Source: JANQPX01 sp041398025
GTDB lineage: Bacteria; Pseudomonadota; Alphaproteobacteria; Geminicoccales; Geminicoccaceae
Assembly (NCBI GenBank): GCA_041398025.1
Contig: JAWKVM010000015.1
Location: 62,001-126,000, forward strand
DNA: 64,000 nucleotides
Direction of reading: 5' to 3'
The notes below the pieces were generated by a model. It had not been told where the DNA came from. It worked only from the letters and a program-made list of their open reading frames with translations, and made no database searches. Below, piece by piece: positions 10,920 through 19,057 of the stretch; the first letter of the stretch is position 1, and every line of letters starts with the position of its first letter. The translations under genes and the position numbers were made by a program.

Positions 10920-11479
10920 CAGGCAGCCCCTTTCATCGCCAGCTCGAGCTGGTGCAGTTTCGTTTTCAGCGACGCATCGATCATGCGCGAACCCACGCGC
11001 ACCACCAGCCCGCCCAGAAGCGAGGGGTCGACGCGCCGCGTCATGGTGACGGTCTTGCCGACCGATTTCGAGATGTTTTTCTGAACGTCCTCGGCCTGCG
11101 CCTCGGTCAGCTCGACGGCCGAGATTACCTCCGCCTGCACCAGGCCCTTCTCGTCGGCCAGCAGGGCGTCATAGGCATCGATCACCCCGGGCAGCGCAAA
11201 GGCACGGCGCTTCGCGGCCAGCAGTCCCAGAAACTTTTTCGTAAGGTCGGCCAGCCCCGCCTTCTCGGCGACCGCCGTCAGTGCCTTGACCTGATCGTCC
11301 TTGGAAATCGCCGGGCTCTCGATCAGACGGGTGAAATCCGCACTCTCCGCCAAAAGCCCCTTCACGCCCGCCAGATCCTCCTGGACCTGATCGAGCACCT
11401 CTTGCTCTTTCGCCAGATCGAACAACGCACCGGCATAGCGCCCGGCAAGCCCGGACGCCTCAGATGATACAGCAGCCAC
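10919..11479 (-). CDS. atpH: ATP synthase F1 subunit delta
   Basis: Peripheral-stalk subunit that joins F1 to the stator, 186 residues and first gene of the operon. It has the usual delta layout: an all-helical N-terminal domain (GRYAGALFDLAKEQEVLDQV) and the C-terminal signature around VDPSLLGGLVVRVGSRMID. The start is GTG 11479 behind GGGAAG; no in-frame ATG fits. The F0 genes (a, b, c) are not in the window, as is usual for alphaproteobacteria, which keep them in a separate operon. Confidence 0.96.
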
Positions 11480-11791
11480 GCTTTCGGCTTCCCAATCTCT
11501 GGGTCAGTTTCCCGAAAACACGCGAAAACCCAGCATTTCCGCGGTCCCCCAAACGTTCCTGCGCCATCTAGCACACCGCGCCGCAGCAAAGCAAGAGACC
11601 AACCGGTCGCAGGCGCGAGCCGCGCCGGGCTGGACCTCGACGCGGCGGTGGACAGGAGGGACGATGGTGGGGTCCCCGATTGGGGCGACTGTACGGGTTG
11701 CATGACCGAGCGAATTGAACTCGCTGTGCAGAGATGGGCAAAAGGCATCGTTCTCGAACGACGGAGTCAATGCTGGCACGAATGCGGATGG
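11480..11791. other. Intergenic region upstream of the atp operon
   Basis: About 310 bp between the atpH start and the FRG gene end. It must hold the atp promoter (minus strand), but I cannot point to convincing -35 and -10 boxes. Short open frames here have no protein-like character. Nothing else was seen. Confidence 0.4.
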
Positions 11792-12634
11792 CTACCAAAT
11801 TTCGCGGAACTCCTTAAAGGCGAGCATCCGCATGAGCGACTCGTCGTCTCCGAAAAGTGTGTAGTCGTTGATGTTCATGGAGAACAATCTTGATAAGACT
11901 TTCTCCTTTTCCCCGGCGGAGATGACGAATTTGATAATCTGGTGATTCTCCGGGTTTTGCCGCCAGACATCCTCATAGCTGCCGAGACAGTGATTGCCTT
12001 CTTTCTTCACCGTACAAAGGGTATAGGTTCCTCTCTGTCGATAGTGCCGGCCATGTGACTCGACGTAAGGTCCGCAATCGTTGATCCGGGTATCGCCACC
12101 CATGTAAGCTTGGCCATTCTCAGTCCACGCCTGAAGAGCGTAGATCGCGACGTCTTGTGGCTGCCTCTTGTCTTCTAACACTATTGCGTTGCTGAACGCG
12201 AAGAACGCTGCAACGTAGGGCGAGTAACTCCAGTCCAGCAGAGGGCTTGGAAAACCGAGATGACGAACAAATGAGAGAAGTTCATAATGAGGGGGCGTTT
12301 TCCAAGGGTCATAGTTCAAATTATCAAGATCAATTTTTCCAAATCGATATGTCGTAAGCGAGTGGATTGATGGGACAATTGCACAAAGCAATCCATAATA
12401 ATCATTAATCTTGTAATTTCCATTTTCTTTTTTTATACTCTTCAAATAGCGATCCAGCGAAGTATCTAACCTCCAATTTTTGTCTGAATGGCCACGATAA
12501 ACCCAGCGCGTACTAGCGGAGGCAAACTCATCGACATCGGCCTGTCGCTTGCGTTCACATTCTCCGATGTCATCCGAGACCCTTTTCTCGAATTGCTCCC
12601 ACGTGAGTGCTTCTTCCACGGATTCGATGCCCAT
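11792..12634 (-). CDS. FRG-domain protein
   Basis: A 280-residue protein with the FRG domain. The name motif and its partners are visible: WVYRGHSDKNWRLDTSLDR near residue 50, and HLGFPSPLLDWSYSPYVAAF near residue 130. There is no signal peptide or membrane helix. ATG 12634 follows GGAAGG; GTG 12637 or TTG 12652 are possible too. FRG proteins have no settled biochemical role, but they are often found in accessory and defence-type gene neighbourhoods. This copy is less GC-rich than its neighbours and sits beside a HigBA toxin-antitoxin pair, which suggests acquisition. A defence role is inference only. Confidence 0.8.
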   Translation of the reverse strand: MGIESVEEALTWEQFEKRVSDDIGECERKRQADVDEFASASTRWVYRGHSDKNWRLDTSLDRYLKSIKKENGNYKINDYYGLLCAIVPSIHSLTTYRFGKIDLDNLNYDPWKTPPHYELLSFVRHLGFPSPLLDWSYSPYVAAFFAFSNAIVLEDKRQPQDVAIYALQAWTENGQAYMGGDTRINDCGPYVESHGRHYRQRGTYTLCTVKKEGNHCLGSYEDVWRQNPENHQIIKFVISAGEKEKVLSRLFSMNINDYTLFGDDESLMRMLAFKEFREIW

Positions 12635-12801
12635 CACTATCGCGCCTTCCAAAATTCAACTTTTGATAGATAACAATATCGATTTGAAAAAACTTCCACA
12701 ACAATCCCTTGCTTCTGAGAAATGCGCGCCAAGGCCCTAAACCAATCTCGTGTTCATTTACCATCCGCAACTTCAAACCTCGATAAGATCATCGACAAAT
12801 C

Positions 12802-12818
12802 GTACGCCATTACCGTAC
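12802..12818 (+). promoter_or_regulatory. Candidate operator of the higBA pair
   Basis: A short inverted repeat, GTACG-N7-CGTAC, ends 8 bp before the higB start. Type II antitoxins of the HigA type commonly bind a palindrome at their own promoter, so the location fits autoregulation. The arms are only 5 nt, so chance is possible. Confidence 0.4.
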
Positions 12819-12826
12819 ATTCATAG

Positions 12827-13114
12827 ATGAAGATCGAGAGCTTTCGCCACAAAGGCCTACGCCGCCTGTACGAGGATGACGATATCCGCGGCCTGCCACC
12901 GCGAATGGTCGGAAAAATCCGCAACATGCTGGCGGCGCTCGAAGCGGCGGCGACGTTGGAGCAGGTCGCAACCTTTCTCGGATGGCGGCTGCATCCTTTG
13001 AAAGGCGATCGGCGGGGGGACTATGCGATGGTGGTCAGCCGGAACATGCAGCTGACATTCCGGGTCGACGGCGCATCGCTGCATGATCTGGATTTCGAGG
13101 ACTATCACGAGTGA
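12827..13114 (+). CDS. higB: HigB-type toxin (RelE/ParE superfamily)
   Basis: A 95-residue toxin of a type II toxin-antitoxin module. The sequence matches the HigB/Kid-like host-killing family: IESFRHKGLRRLYEDDDIRG at the N-terminus, a middle helix pair (LEAAATLEQVATF), RLHPLKGDRRGDYAMVVS and a final LHDLDFEDYHE. Known members cut mRNA in the ribosome during stress. The toxin gene precedes the antitoxin gene, the order typical for higBA. No strong ribosome site is seen before ATG 12827. The stop is 12 bp before the antitoxin start. Confidence 0.9.
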   Translation: MKIESFRHKGLRRLYEDDDIRGLPPRMVGKIRNMLAALEAAATLEQVATFLGWRLHPLKGDRRGDYAMVVSRNMQLTFRVDGASLHDLDFEDYHE

Positions 13115-13126
13115 GGAGGTGACGAG

Positions 13127-13414
13127 ATGCCCATGAAGAACCCGCCTCACGTCGGCGAGGTCGTCCGCATCGAGATCCTGGACGAGCTCGGCCTGTCGAT
13201 CACGCGCGCCGCCGATGTTCTCAGGGTGCGCCGGGCCACGCTCTCCGATCTCGTCAACGGCAAGGCGGCGCTCACCGCCGAGATGGCTCTTCGCATCGAA
13301 AAGGCGTTCGGCGTCAGCATGGACATGCTGCTCAGCATGCAAGCAGCCTATGACGCCGCCCAGGCAAGATCACGCGCCGATGAGATCGACGTCGAGCCCT
13401 ACGCCATCGCCTGA
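13127..13414 (+). CDS. higA: HigA-type antitoxin (XRE helix-turn-helix)
   Basis: A 95-residue antitoxin. It has a HigA-type helix-turn-helix: PPHVGEVVRIEILDELGLS, then ITRAADVLRVRRATLSDLVN with the recognition helix, then EMALRIEKAFGVSMDML. A strong GAGGAGGT ribosome site precedes ATG 13127, in contrast to the weak site of the toxin gene, so the antitoxin should be made in excess. It should bind HigB and repress the pair's promoter. Confidence 0.92.
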   Translation: MPMKNPPHVGEVVRIEILDELGLSITRAADVLRVRRATLSDLVNGKAALTAEMALRIEKAFGVSMDMLLSMQAAYDAAQARSRADEIDVEPYAIA

Positions 13415-13557
13415 GCATCGACCGCCGCGCCAGCCATCTCGTCCACGGCACGCGGCCTCCGAAAAAGGACATGCGCGGCGATGGCCGGGCCGCCGACAAA
13501 TGGCCCCGCGCCATGCCGGCGAACTACGGCGCCGATGGCCTCCGCGAAGACCAGGCC

Positions 13558-13818
13558 ATGTTCGAAGGCCCGCTCAACGAAACCACCCTGCACGCCATCA
13601 CCATGCAGCTCCGCGTCTGGCGCCCGCTCTATTACACCGCCGCCAGCGCCCTGGTCCTCGTCGCCATCTGGTACGCGATCCCGCCGCTGATCGCCGCCGT
13701 CACCGCCCCCCTCCCCGAACTCCTCCTCTGGATCGCCCACAACGGCGACTGGTCCGCCGTCCAGTCCTGCTTCCCCGACGCCGCCCCAACCCCACCCCTC
13801 CACTGGCCATGGTCCTGA
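13558..13818 (+). CDS. Possible small membrane protein
   Basis: A weakly supported frame of 86 residues starting MFEGPLNETTLHA. It has one hydrophobic stretch (YYTAASALVLVAIWYAIPPL) and a proline-rich end. It stops just before the large palindrome. I do not recognise it, and the GC-rich sequence gives open frames in several phases here. If real, it is a single-pass inner-membrane protein of unknown role. An earlier in-frame ATG lies at 13471. Confidence 0.35.
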   Translation: MFEGPLNETTLHAITMQLRVWRPLYYTAASALVLVAIWYAIPPLIAAVTAPLPELLLWIAHNGDWSAVQSCFPDAAPTPPLHWPWS

Positions 13819-13840
13819 TCACCTTCGAAACCCCCGCCCC

Positions 13841-14011
13841 GCGCTAACCTTTCCTTAACCTCGATCTGCCACCATCCATCCCGGTCCATGCGATCCTGGG
13901 AATCCGTCCGCCCGCAGGAGAAGGTTGGGGTGAGGCTCGGACTCCCAGGATCGCATGGACCGGCGAGACGAGAACGTGGGTAGCAGGTTCCGGTTAAGGA
14001 AAGGTTAGCGC
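13841..14011. repeat. Large nested palindrome, copy 1
   Basis: Two perfect inverted repeats lie one inside the other. The outer arms are 20 nt, 13841-13860 and 13992-14011 (GCGCTAACCTTTCCTTAACC and its complement). The inner arms are 21 nt, 13881-13901 and 13943-13963, beginning CCGGTCCATGCGATCCTGGG. Between the inner arms is an asymmetric ~41-nt loop that includes CCGCCCGC. A second copy with the same inner arms and a related loop in the opposite orientation is at 39142-39287, so this is a dispersed family and not a local hairpin. It looks like a REP/MITE-type non-autonomous element. No transposase is attached. Confidence 0.85.
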
Positions 14012-14292
14012 GGCGGGTTCCGACATGTGTGGCGAGATCGGCGTGGCCGCATTCGGTCGTTCGCAGGCTGGGCTGCGGAGGCGCTCAGGCGCACAAGATA
14101 AAGAGGGGCCGCAAAACGGACGAACCGCCCCACGCATATTTGGCGAGGGGCGGTTCGGATCGTCATGTCAGATGGAGTGTCTATGGCGTCTTCAAGAATC
14201 ACCTGACCCAATTCGAGACGAGCCCGCATACCCATCGGCAGGCGGACACGTTCATCGACAGCGGTCACAAGTCAACGAGGTGGCCGCGCCAC
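14012..14292. other. Intergenic stretch with one strong hairpin
   Basis: About 280 bp between the palindrome and the GFA-family gene. An inverted repeat CGAACCGCCCC (14121-14131) pairs exactly with GGGGCGGTTCG (14147-14157) around a 15-nt loop. There is no T run, so it is not a typical terminator. Open frames on both strands here have no recognisable protein. It could be the relic of an insertion, but I cannot show it. Confidence 0.4.
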
Positions 14293-14727
14293 TTAGGAGG
14301 GGTCGGGCCAGCTGAAGCTGGGCTGGAGGCCCTGGTGGACGGGGCGGCCGTCATTGGGCCAGGGGACACCGGCGTTGGGGTCGTAGAAGGCGTGGTAGGT
14401 GGCGGGCATCTTGGCGGCGTCGTGGCCCATCAGGTTGGGCACGATCACGCGGATGCGGTTCTGCTTGTCGTCGAGCATGATCGGCGTGCCGCAGTCGGCG
14501 CAGACGCAGAGCTCGAGCGGGCCGTCGGGGTTCTGGTCGTTGAACGGCTGGCGCTTAAGGCCGGCCTCGTTGTCGACCTTCATGTCGCCATGCTTGAAGA
14601 ACACCACGTGCGTCGTCGGCTGGCCGGTCACGCGCTTGCAGACGGAGCAATGGCAGGTGTGGCTGTCGATCGGATCGGCGTCCGACGTGGTGTGGATGTG
14701 GCTGCATCCCCCGGCATATTTCGGCAT
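14293..14727 (-). CDS. GFA-family (glutathione-dependent formaldehyde-activating type) zinc protein
   Basis: A 144-residue protein with the GFA/CENP-V fold. The zinc-binding cysteines are visible: GGCSH, the cluster CHCSVCKRVTGQP near residue 25, and CVCADCGTP near residue 80. ATG 14727 follows a GGGAGG site. The family was named after a formaldehyde-glutathione adduct enzyme, but most members have no proven substrate, so only the fold and metal binding are asserted. It is alone on the minus strand. Confidence 0.85.
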   Translation of the reverse strand: MPKYAGGCSHIHTTSDADPIDSHTCHCSVCKRVTGQPTTHVVFFKHGDMKVDNEAGLKRQPFNDQNPDGPLELCVCADCGTPIMLDDKQNRIRVIVPNLMGHDAAKMPATYHAFYDPNAGVPWPNDGRPVHQGLQPSFSWPDPS

Positions 14728-14875
14728 CGCTGCCTCCCTTGGTTGGTTTCTGTCAGCCGGAAGTGTATGCAACCGCGATGGTCATGGAAAGTGTCTCTTT
14801 GATGGCGCCGTCGTCAGGGCCGCGAGCGATGTCTTGGATGTGCGTTCGCATCAGGCCGGGAAGGCATGTCGAGAA

Positions 14876-15244
14876 ATGAATTACGACGAGTATAACGGCT
14901 TTTGCGCTTCACTGCCCGCGACGACCCATGTGGTGCAATGGGGCGGTGCCCATGTCTGGAAGGTCGGCGGCAAGGTGTTCGCGATCGGCGGCTGGGATGA
15001 CGGCGAGGCACCGCGCATCACCTTCAAGGTCTCGCCGATCGCCTTCGAGATGCTGCAGGAGCAGGACGGCCTGCGTCCTGCGCCCTATCTGGCGTCACGC
15101 GGCATGAAGTGGATCCAGCACTACGCCGAACCCGGGCTCTCGGACGACGAGCTCAAGGCCTATATTGAAGAGTCCCACCGCATCGTCGCCGGCGGACTTA
15201 CCAAGAAGAAGCGAAAGGAACTCGGTCTGCCGGGCGACGCTTGA
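14876..15244 (+). CDS. MmcQ/YjbR-family DNA-binding-like protein
   Basis: A 122-residue cytoplasmic protein of the MmcQ/YjbR family: LPATTHVVQWGGAHVWKVGG, then FAIGGWDD, ITFKVSPIAFEML and ASRGMKWIQHY, then a lysine-rich tail (TKKKRKEL). The fold resembles a double-wing DNA-binding domain, but the role of the family is not established. It is divergent from the GFA gene with 148 bp between the starts. Confidence 0.85.
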   Translation: MNYDEYNGFCASLPATTHVVQWGGAHVWKVGGKVFAIGGWDDGEAPRITFKVSPIAFEMLQEQDGLRPAPYLASRGMKWIQHYAEPGLSDDELKAYIEESHRIVAGGLTKKKRKELGLPGDA

Positions 15245-15271
15245 AGAAAAGCCCCGGCAGAAGCCGGGGCC
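15245..15271 (-). terminator. Intrinsic terminator of the small secreted protein gene
   Basis: Perfect hairpin GCCCCGGC-AGAA-GCCGGGGC at 15251-15270. Read on the minus strand it is followed by TTTTCTT, so it fits as the end of the gene at 15325-15762. It may also serve the converging plus-strand gene that ends at 15244. Confidence 0.75.
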
Positions 15272-15324
15272 AATGATCGAAGCGCGCATCCAACGTCCAT
15301 GCGGGCAGAGCCGCTGCCCTGACG

Positions 15325-15762
15325 CTAGTAGCGGAAGCGGAAACTGCCGCCATTGAAGTAGCTGTCACCGAAAGAGAACCCGCCGCGGACGCCGTATTCG
15401 GGGTAGTAGCGGCGATGGTGGTGATGGCGGCGGTCGTCGTAGAAAGACCGGCGGCGGGCATCGAGATAGCCCTCCTCATAGCCGCGCTCATAGCCATGCT
15501 TGAAGATCTTCCGGCCCTTCTTCTTGAAGTGCCGGCCGTCATAGCGATCGTCATAGCGGCTGTAGCGGCGATCGCCACCGCGATCCCGGTGTTTGCCGGG
15601 CTCGATCCAGCTGCCTCTGTCCGTCACGAGCTGCACACCCGCAACTCCACCAGGAACGGCGGCAGGCTTCGCGGAAGCGAGGGTTCCCGCCTCCGCCTGT
15701 CCCATGGCACCCAGGGCCAGGAGGCCGAGGGCGGCAAGAAAACTAGTCCTGATTCTGGTCAT
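15325..15762 (-). CDS. Small secreted basic, His/Tyr-rich protein
   Basis: A 145-residue exported protein. ATG 15762 gives a signal peptide (MTRIRTSFLAALGLLALG, cleavage near AEA). The mature part is dominated by Arg, Lys, His, Asp and Tyr, for example DRYDGRHFKKKGRKIF, GYERGYEEGYLDARRR and a stretch of four His, and it ends in a glycine/phenylalanine/arginine tail. I do not recognise a family; similar low-complexity exported proteins are common in alphaproteobacteria. Metal or surface-polymer binding is a guess. Confidence 0.65.
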   Translation of the reverse strand: MTRIRTSFLAALGLLALGAMGQAEAGTLASAKPAAVPGGVAGVQLVTDRGSWIEPGKHRDRGGDRRYSRYDDRYDGRHFKKKGRKIFKHGYERGYEEGYLDARRRSFYDDRRHHHHRRYYPEYGVRGGFSFGDSYFNGGSFRFRY

Positions 15763-16058
15763 GGCTGACCTCCCAACATATCCATCATGCAACCGGAATA
15801 GCGCGGCGGGCCTGAACCCAGACTGAACCTTCCGTTCAGAAAAACCGGCCCGCCTGGCCGATTCGATCCAAGGTCGTCATGCGCAGTAATGGCGGCCGGT
15901 CAGGTGCTGCTGCACGATGGTAGGCCACCCCTTCGAACTCCAATGGTGAAACCCTAGCCAAGTTCCATCGATCACGCCATAGTGCCTTTTAACAGCCGGA
16001 ACGGGCGTTGATCCCTTCCGAAGAGAGACGTGGGCGGAGCTGCGGGGAGATAGCCTTC

Positions 16059-16799
16059 ATGGCCCTGTTGGAGCTCAGGGGCATTGCCAAGCATTTCGGC
16101 GCGATCGAGGCCCTGAAGGGCGTCGATCTCGATCTCGAGCCCGGCGAAGTGCTGGGTTTGATGGGTGACAACGGTGCGGGCAAGTCGACGCTGGTCAAGA
16201 TCATCGCCGGCAACTTTCCGCCTTCCGAAGGCACCATGGAGCTCGCCGGCGAGCACTGCCATTTCAGCAAGCCGCTGGACGCCAGGGGACGGGGGATCGA
16301 GGTGGTTTATCAGGACCTCGCCCTCTGCGACAATCTCACCGCCGCCGCCAATGTCTATCTCGGCCGCGAGGAAAAGAAGAATCTCGGGCCGTTCAAGATC
16401 CTGAACTATGCCCGGATGTATGAGCGCGCCGGCGAGCTGTTCGCCGAGCTCAAATCGGAAACGCGCCCGCGCGATCTCGTGCGCCAGATGTCGGGCGGTC
16501 AGCGCCAGGCGGTGGCGATCGCCCGGACCCGCCTGTCCGATCCGAAGATCGTGCTCATGGACGAGCCGACGGCCGCGATCAGCGTGCGCCAGGTCGCCGA
16601 GGTGCTCGACCTGATCCATCGCCTCAAGGACCAGAACATCGCGGTGATCCTCATCAGCCACCGCATGCCCGACGTGTTCGCCGTGTGCGATCGCATCGCC
16701 GTGCTGCGCCGCGGCACCAAGGTCGCGGAAAAGGCGATCGCCGACACCTCGCCAGAGGAAGTCACCGGCCTGATCACCGGCGCGATCGCCAGCGCCTAG
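16059..16799 (+). CDS. Sugar ABC transporter ATP-binding protein
   Basis: ATPase of a carbohydrate (CUT2, ribose/fructose-type) importer, 246 residues. It has one nucleotide-binding domain, unlike the double-domain RbsA. Motifs: Walker A GDNGAGKSTLVK near residue 38, Q-loop VVYQDLALCDN, signature MSGGQRQAVAIART, Walker B IVLMDEPTAA and the switch histidine in ISHRM. ATG 16059 follows the open frame from 16008. It is first in a three-gene unit with permease (17 bp later) and binding protein, the arrangement of FrcA-like systems. The substrate cannot be read from sequence. Confidence 0.92.
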   Translation: MALLELRGIAKHFGAIEALKGVDLDLEPGEVLGLMGDNGAGKSTLVKIIAGNFPPSEGTMELAGEHCHFSKPLDARGRGIEVVYQDLALCDNLTAAANVYLGREEKKNLGPFKILNYARMYERAGELFAELKSETRPRDLVRQMSGGQRQAVAIARTRLSDPKIVLMDEPTAAISVRQVAEVLDLIHRLKDQNIAVILISHRMPDVFAVCDRIAVLRRGTKVAEKAIADTSPEEVTGLITGAIASA

Positions 16800-16816
16800 C
16801 GGAGCCCGGAGGAACC

Positions 16817-17860
16817 ATGTCGACCAACCGCCCCGCCGCCTCCGGCATCGCCATCGAAGAGGTCACCGGCATCCGGGAGAAGACCTTCTGGCAGCACACC
16901 ATCGCGAGCCAGGCCTTCTGGGTGACGATCACGGTGATCCTGATCTGCATCGGCACGGCCATTCAGGAGCCGAACTTCGCGACCAAGGCGAATTTCTTCA
17001 ACATCACCCGGAATTTCGCGGCGATCGGCATCATGGCCATGGGCATGACCGCCGTCATTCTGACCGGCGGCATCGATCTCTCCGTTGGCTCGGTGATGGC
17101 GCTCGCCGCGATCGGTGCCGCGCGCATGCTGGAGCTGGATTTTCCCTGGTACGCCGCCGTCTTCGCCGGCCTGTCGCTCGGACTGATCGTCGGCGCCCTC
17201 AACGGCTGGCTGGTCGCCTATGTCAAGCTGCCGCCCTTCGTGGTCACGCTCGGCATGCTGTCGATCGCGCGCTCCATGGCGGTGGTCCTGTCCGAAAACC
17301 GTGTCATCTACCAGTTCGGCAGCGGCAGCGAGGTGTTCAAGGCGATCGGCGGCGGCAAGGTCTCGATTCCCTGGATCGACGGCGGCACGCTCGATCTCTC
17401 GAACATGTTCGTGATGCTGATCCTGGCCACGTTGCTGATGTCCTTCGTCCTGCATTTCACCGCCTGGGGGCGCTATCTGTTCGCGATCGGCGGCAATGAG
17501 AGCGCCACTCGCCTCACCGGCGTGCCGGTCGACCGCATCAAGTTCCAGGCCTATCTGCTCGCCGGCCTGACCGCCGCGATCGCCGCCGTGATGATGACCG
17601 GCTGGCAGGGCTCCGCCTCCAACGGCATGGGCAAGGGCTTCGAGCTCTACGTGATCGCCGCGACCGTGATCGGCGGCGCCAATCTCATGGGCGGCCATGG
17701 CAGCGCCTATGGCGCGTTCATCGGCGCCGCGCTCATTTTCCTGATCCGCAACAGCCTGATCATGTTCGGGGTCGACGCCAATTGGTACGACCTGTTCGTC
17801 GGTCTGTTCATCATTTTCGCGGTCCTGCTTGAGCGGATCCGCGGAAGACGAGGCGGCTAG
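16817..17860 (+). CDS. Sugar ABC transporter permease
   Basis: Inner-membrane channel of the CUT2-type importer, 347 residues, with eight to ten hydrophobic helices. The family signature is clear: MTAVILTGGIDLSVGSVMAL near residue 85, and later GRYLFAIGGNESATRLTGV and GGANLMGGHGSAYGAF. ATG 16817 follows GGAGGAA. It should work as a homodimer with the ATPase encoded just upstream and the binding protein just downstream. Confidence 0.95.
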   Translation: MSTNRPAASGIAIEEVTGIREKTFWQHTIASQAFWVTITVILICIGTAIQEPNFATKANFFNITRNFAAIGIMAMGMTAVILTGGIDLSVGSVMALAAIGAARMLELDFPWYAAVFAGLSLGLIVGALNGWLVAYVKLPPFVVTLGMLSIARSMAVVLSENRVIYQFGSGSEVFKAIGGGKVSIPWIDGGTLDLSNMFVMLILATLLMSFVLHFTAWGRYLFAIGGNESATRLTGVPVDRIKFQAYLLAGLTAAIAAVMMTGWQGSASNGMGKGFELYVIAATVIGGANLMGGHGSAYGAFIGAALIFLIRNSLIMFGVDANWYDLFVGLFIIFAVLLERIRGRRGG

Positions 17861-17919
17861 GGCGAGGCGCCCTGGCCCTGACTGAAGCGAAAGAACCCAA
17901 TAGGGAGGTTAGAAACGCC

Positions 17920-18921
17920 ATGAAGAAGCTTGCGTTATTGATGACCGGTGCTGCGGCACTGGCTCTTTCCGGAGCGGCGAATGCCGCCGACTACACCTTC
18001 GCCCTCGTGCCGAAGAACGTGAACAACCCGTTCTTCGATCAGGCGCGCGACGGCTGCAAGAAGGCCGAGGCCGAGCTCGAAGGCAAGATCGAATGTCTCT
18101 ATATCGGGCCTGGCGAGCATGGCGGCGGCGAAGAGCAGCTGCAGATGGTCAACGACCTGATCGCGCGCGGCGTCGACGGCATCGCCGTTGCTCCATCAAA
18201 TGCCGCGGCCATGGCGACCGCCCTGCAGCAGGCGAAGGATGCAGGCATTCCCGTTCTCACCTGGGACAGCGATCTCCTGCCTGAGAACGCCGATCTGCGC
18301 ACCGCCTATATCGGCACCAAGAACTACGATATCGGCGTGAACCTCGCGAAGATCGCGCAGACCATTAAGCCGGACGGCGGCACCATCTGCATCCAGTCCG
18401 GCGGTGCGGCTGCGGCCAATCACAATGAGCGCATGCAGGGCATCCGCGACACGCTTGGCGGCAAGACCGGCACCACCTCGCCGGGCGAGCGTCTCGAAGG
18501 CGAGAACGGCTGGACCGAGGCCGAAGGCTGCCCGCTCTACACCGACGACGATTTCCCGCGTTCGGTGCAGCAGCTCGAGGACACCATGGCGCGCATGCCC
18601 GATCTGGATGCCTTCGTGCCGACCGGCGGCTTTCCGCAGTTCATTCCCGACGCCTACCGGAACGCCGTCACGCCGCTCAAGCCGAAGATCGACGACAAGT
18701 CCCTCGCCCTGGTGGTCGCCGACACCCTGCCGGTGCAGATGGACCTGATGAAGGAAGGCCTGTCGCTTGGCCAGGTCGGCCAGCGGCCGTTCGAGATGGG
18801 CTACACCGTCATGCACGCCCTTTACAAGATGAAGACCGAAGGCGTGAACCCCGAGGATCCGACCTATACCGGGCTCGACGTCTGCACCCCGGAAACCGCC
18901 GACACCTGCATTGGTGGCTAA
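17920..18921 (+). CDS. Periplasmic sugar-binding protein of the ABC importer
   Basis: A 333-residue substrate-binding protein. Signal peptide MKKLALLMTGAAALALSG with cleavage at ANA. The mature part has the type I periplasmic-binding fold: FALVPKNVNNPFFDQARDGC, then RGVDGIAVAPSNAAAM and IPVLTWDSDL, as in ribose/fructose-binding proteins. ATG 17920 follows GGGAGG. It is last in the importer unit and is followed by an intrinsic terminator. Six or more cysteines suggest disulfides in the mature protein. Confidence 0.94.
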   Translation: MKKLALLMTGAAALALSGAANAADYTFALVPKNVNNPFFDQARDGCKKAEAELEGKIECLYIGPGEHGGGEEQLQMVNDLIARGVDGIAVAPSNAAAMATALQQAKDAGIPVLTWDSDLLPENADLRTAYIGTKNYDIGVNLAKIAQTIKPDGGTICIQSGGAAAANHNERMQGIRDTLGGKTGTTSPGERLEGENGWTEAEGCPLYTDDDFPRSVQQLEDTMARMPDLDAFVPTGGFPQFIPDAYRNAVTPLKPKIDDKSLALVVADTLPVQMDLMKEGLSLGQVGQRPFEMGYTVMHALYKMKTEGVNPEDPTYTGLDVCTPETADTCIGG

Positions 18922-18987
18922 CGGCCAGCGGCTGCCAGCCGCGGGTTGACTTGACGGCGCCGGATCGGCGTCTGTCAGTGCAAAAAG

Positions 18988-19023
18988 AACCGCCTCCGGG
19001 TCGCGCCCGGGGGCGGTTTTCTC
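18988..19023 (+). terminator. Intrinsic terminator after the sugar importer genes
   Basis: A GC-rich hairpin with arms AACCGCC and GGCGGTT, with further pairing CCGGG/CCCGG inside, followed by TTTTCTCT. It lies 65 bp after the binding-protein stop and before the epimerase gene. Confidence 0.8.
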
Positions 19024-19057
19024 TATGGTGGCGACGGACCGGCAAGGGAGGATGGCG

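Noticed and set aside
11648..11893. 81-codon plus-strand frame upstream of the atp operon
   Set aside because: Overlaps the end of the FRG gene and has no protein-like pattern.
14012..14292. Possible group II intron or transposon piece
   Set aside because: The hairpin does not match the intron domain V pattern, and no reverse transcriptase or transposase motif was found.
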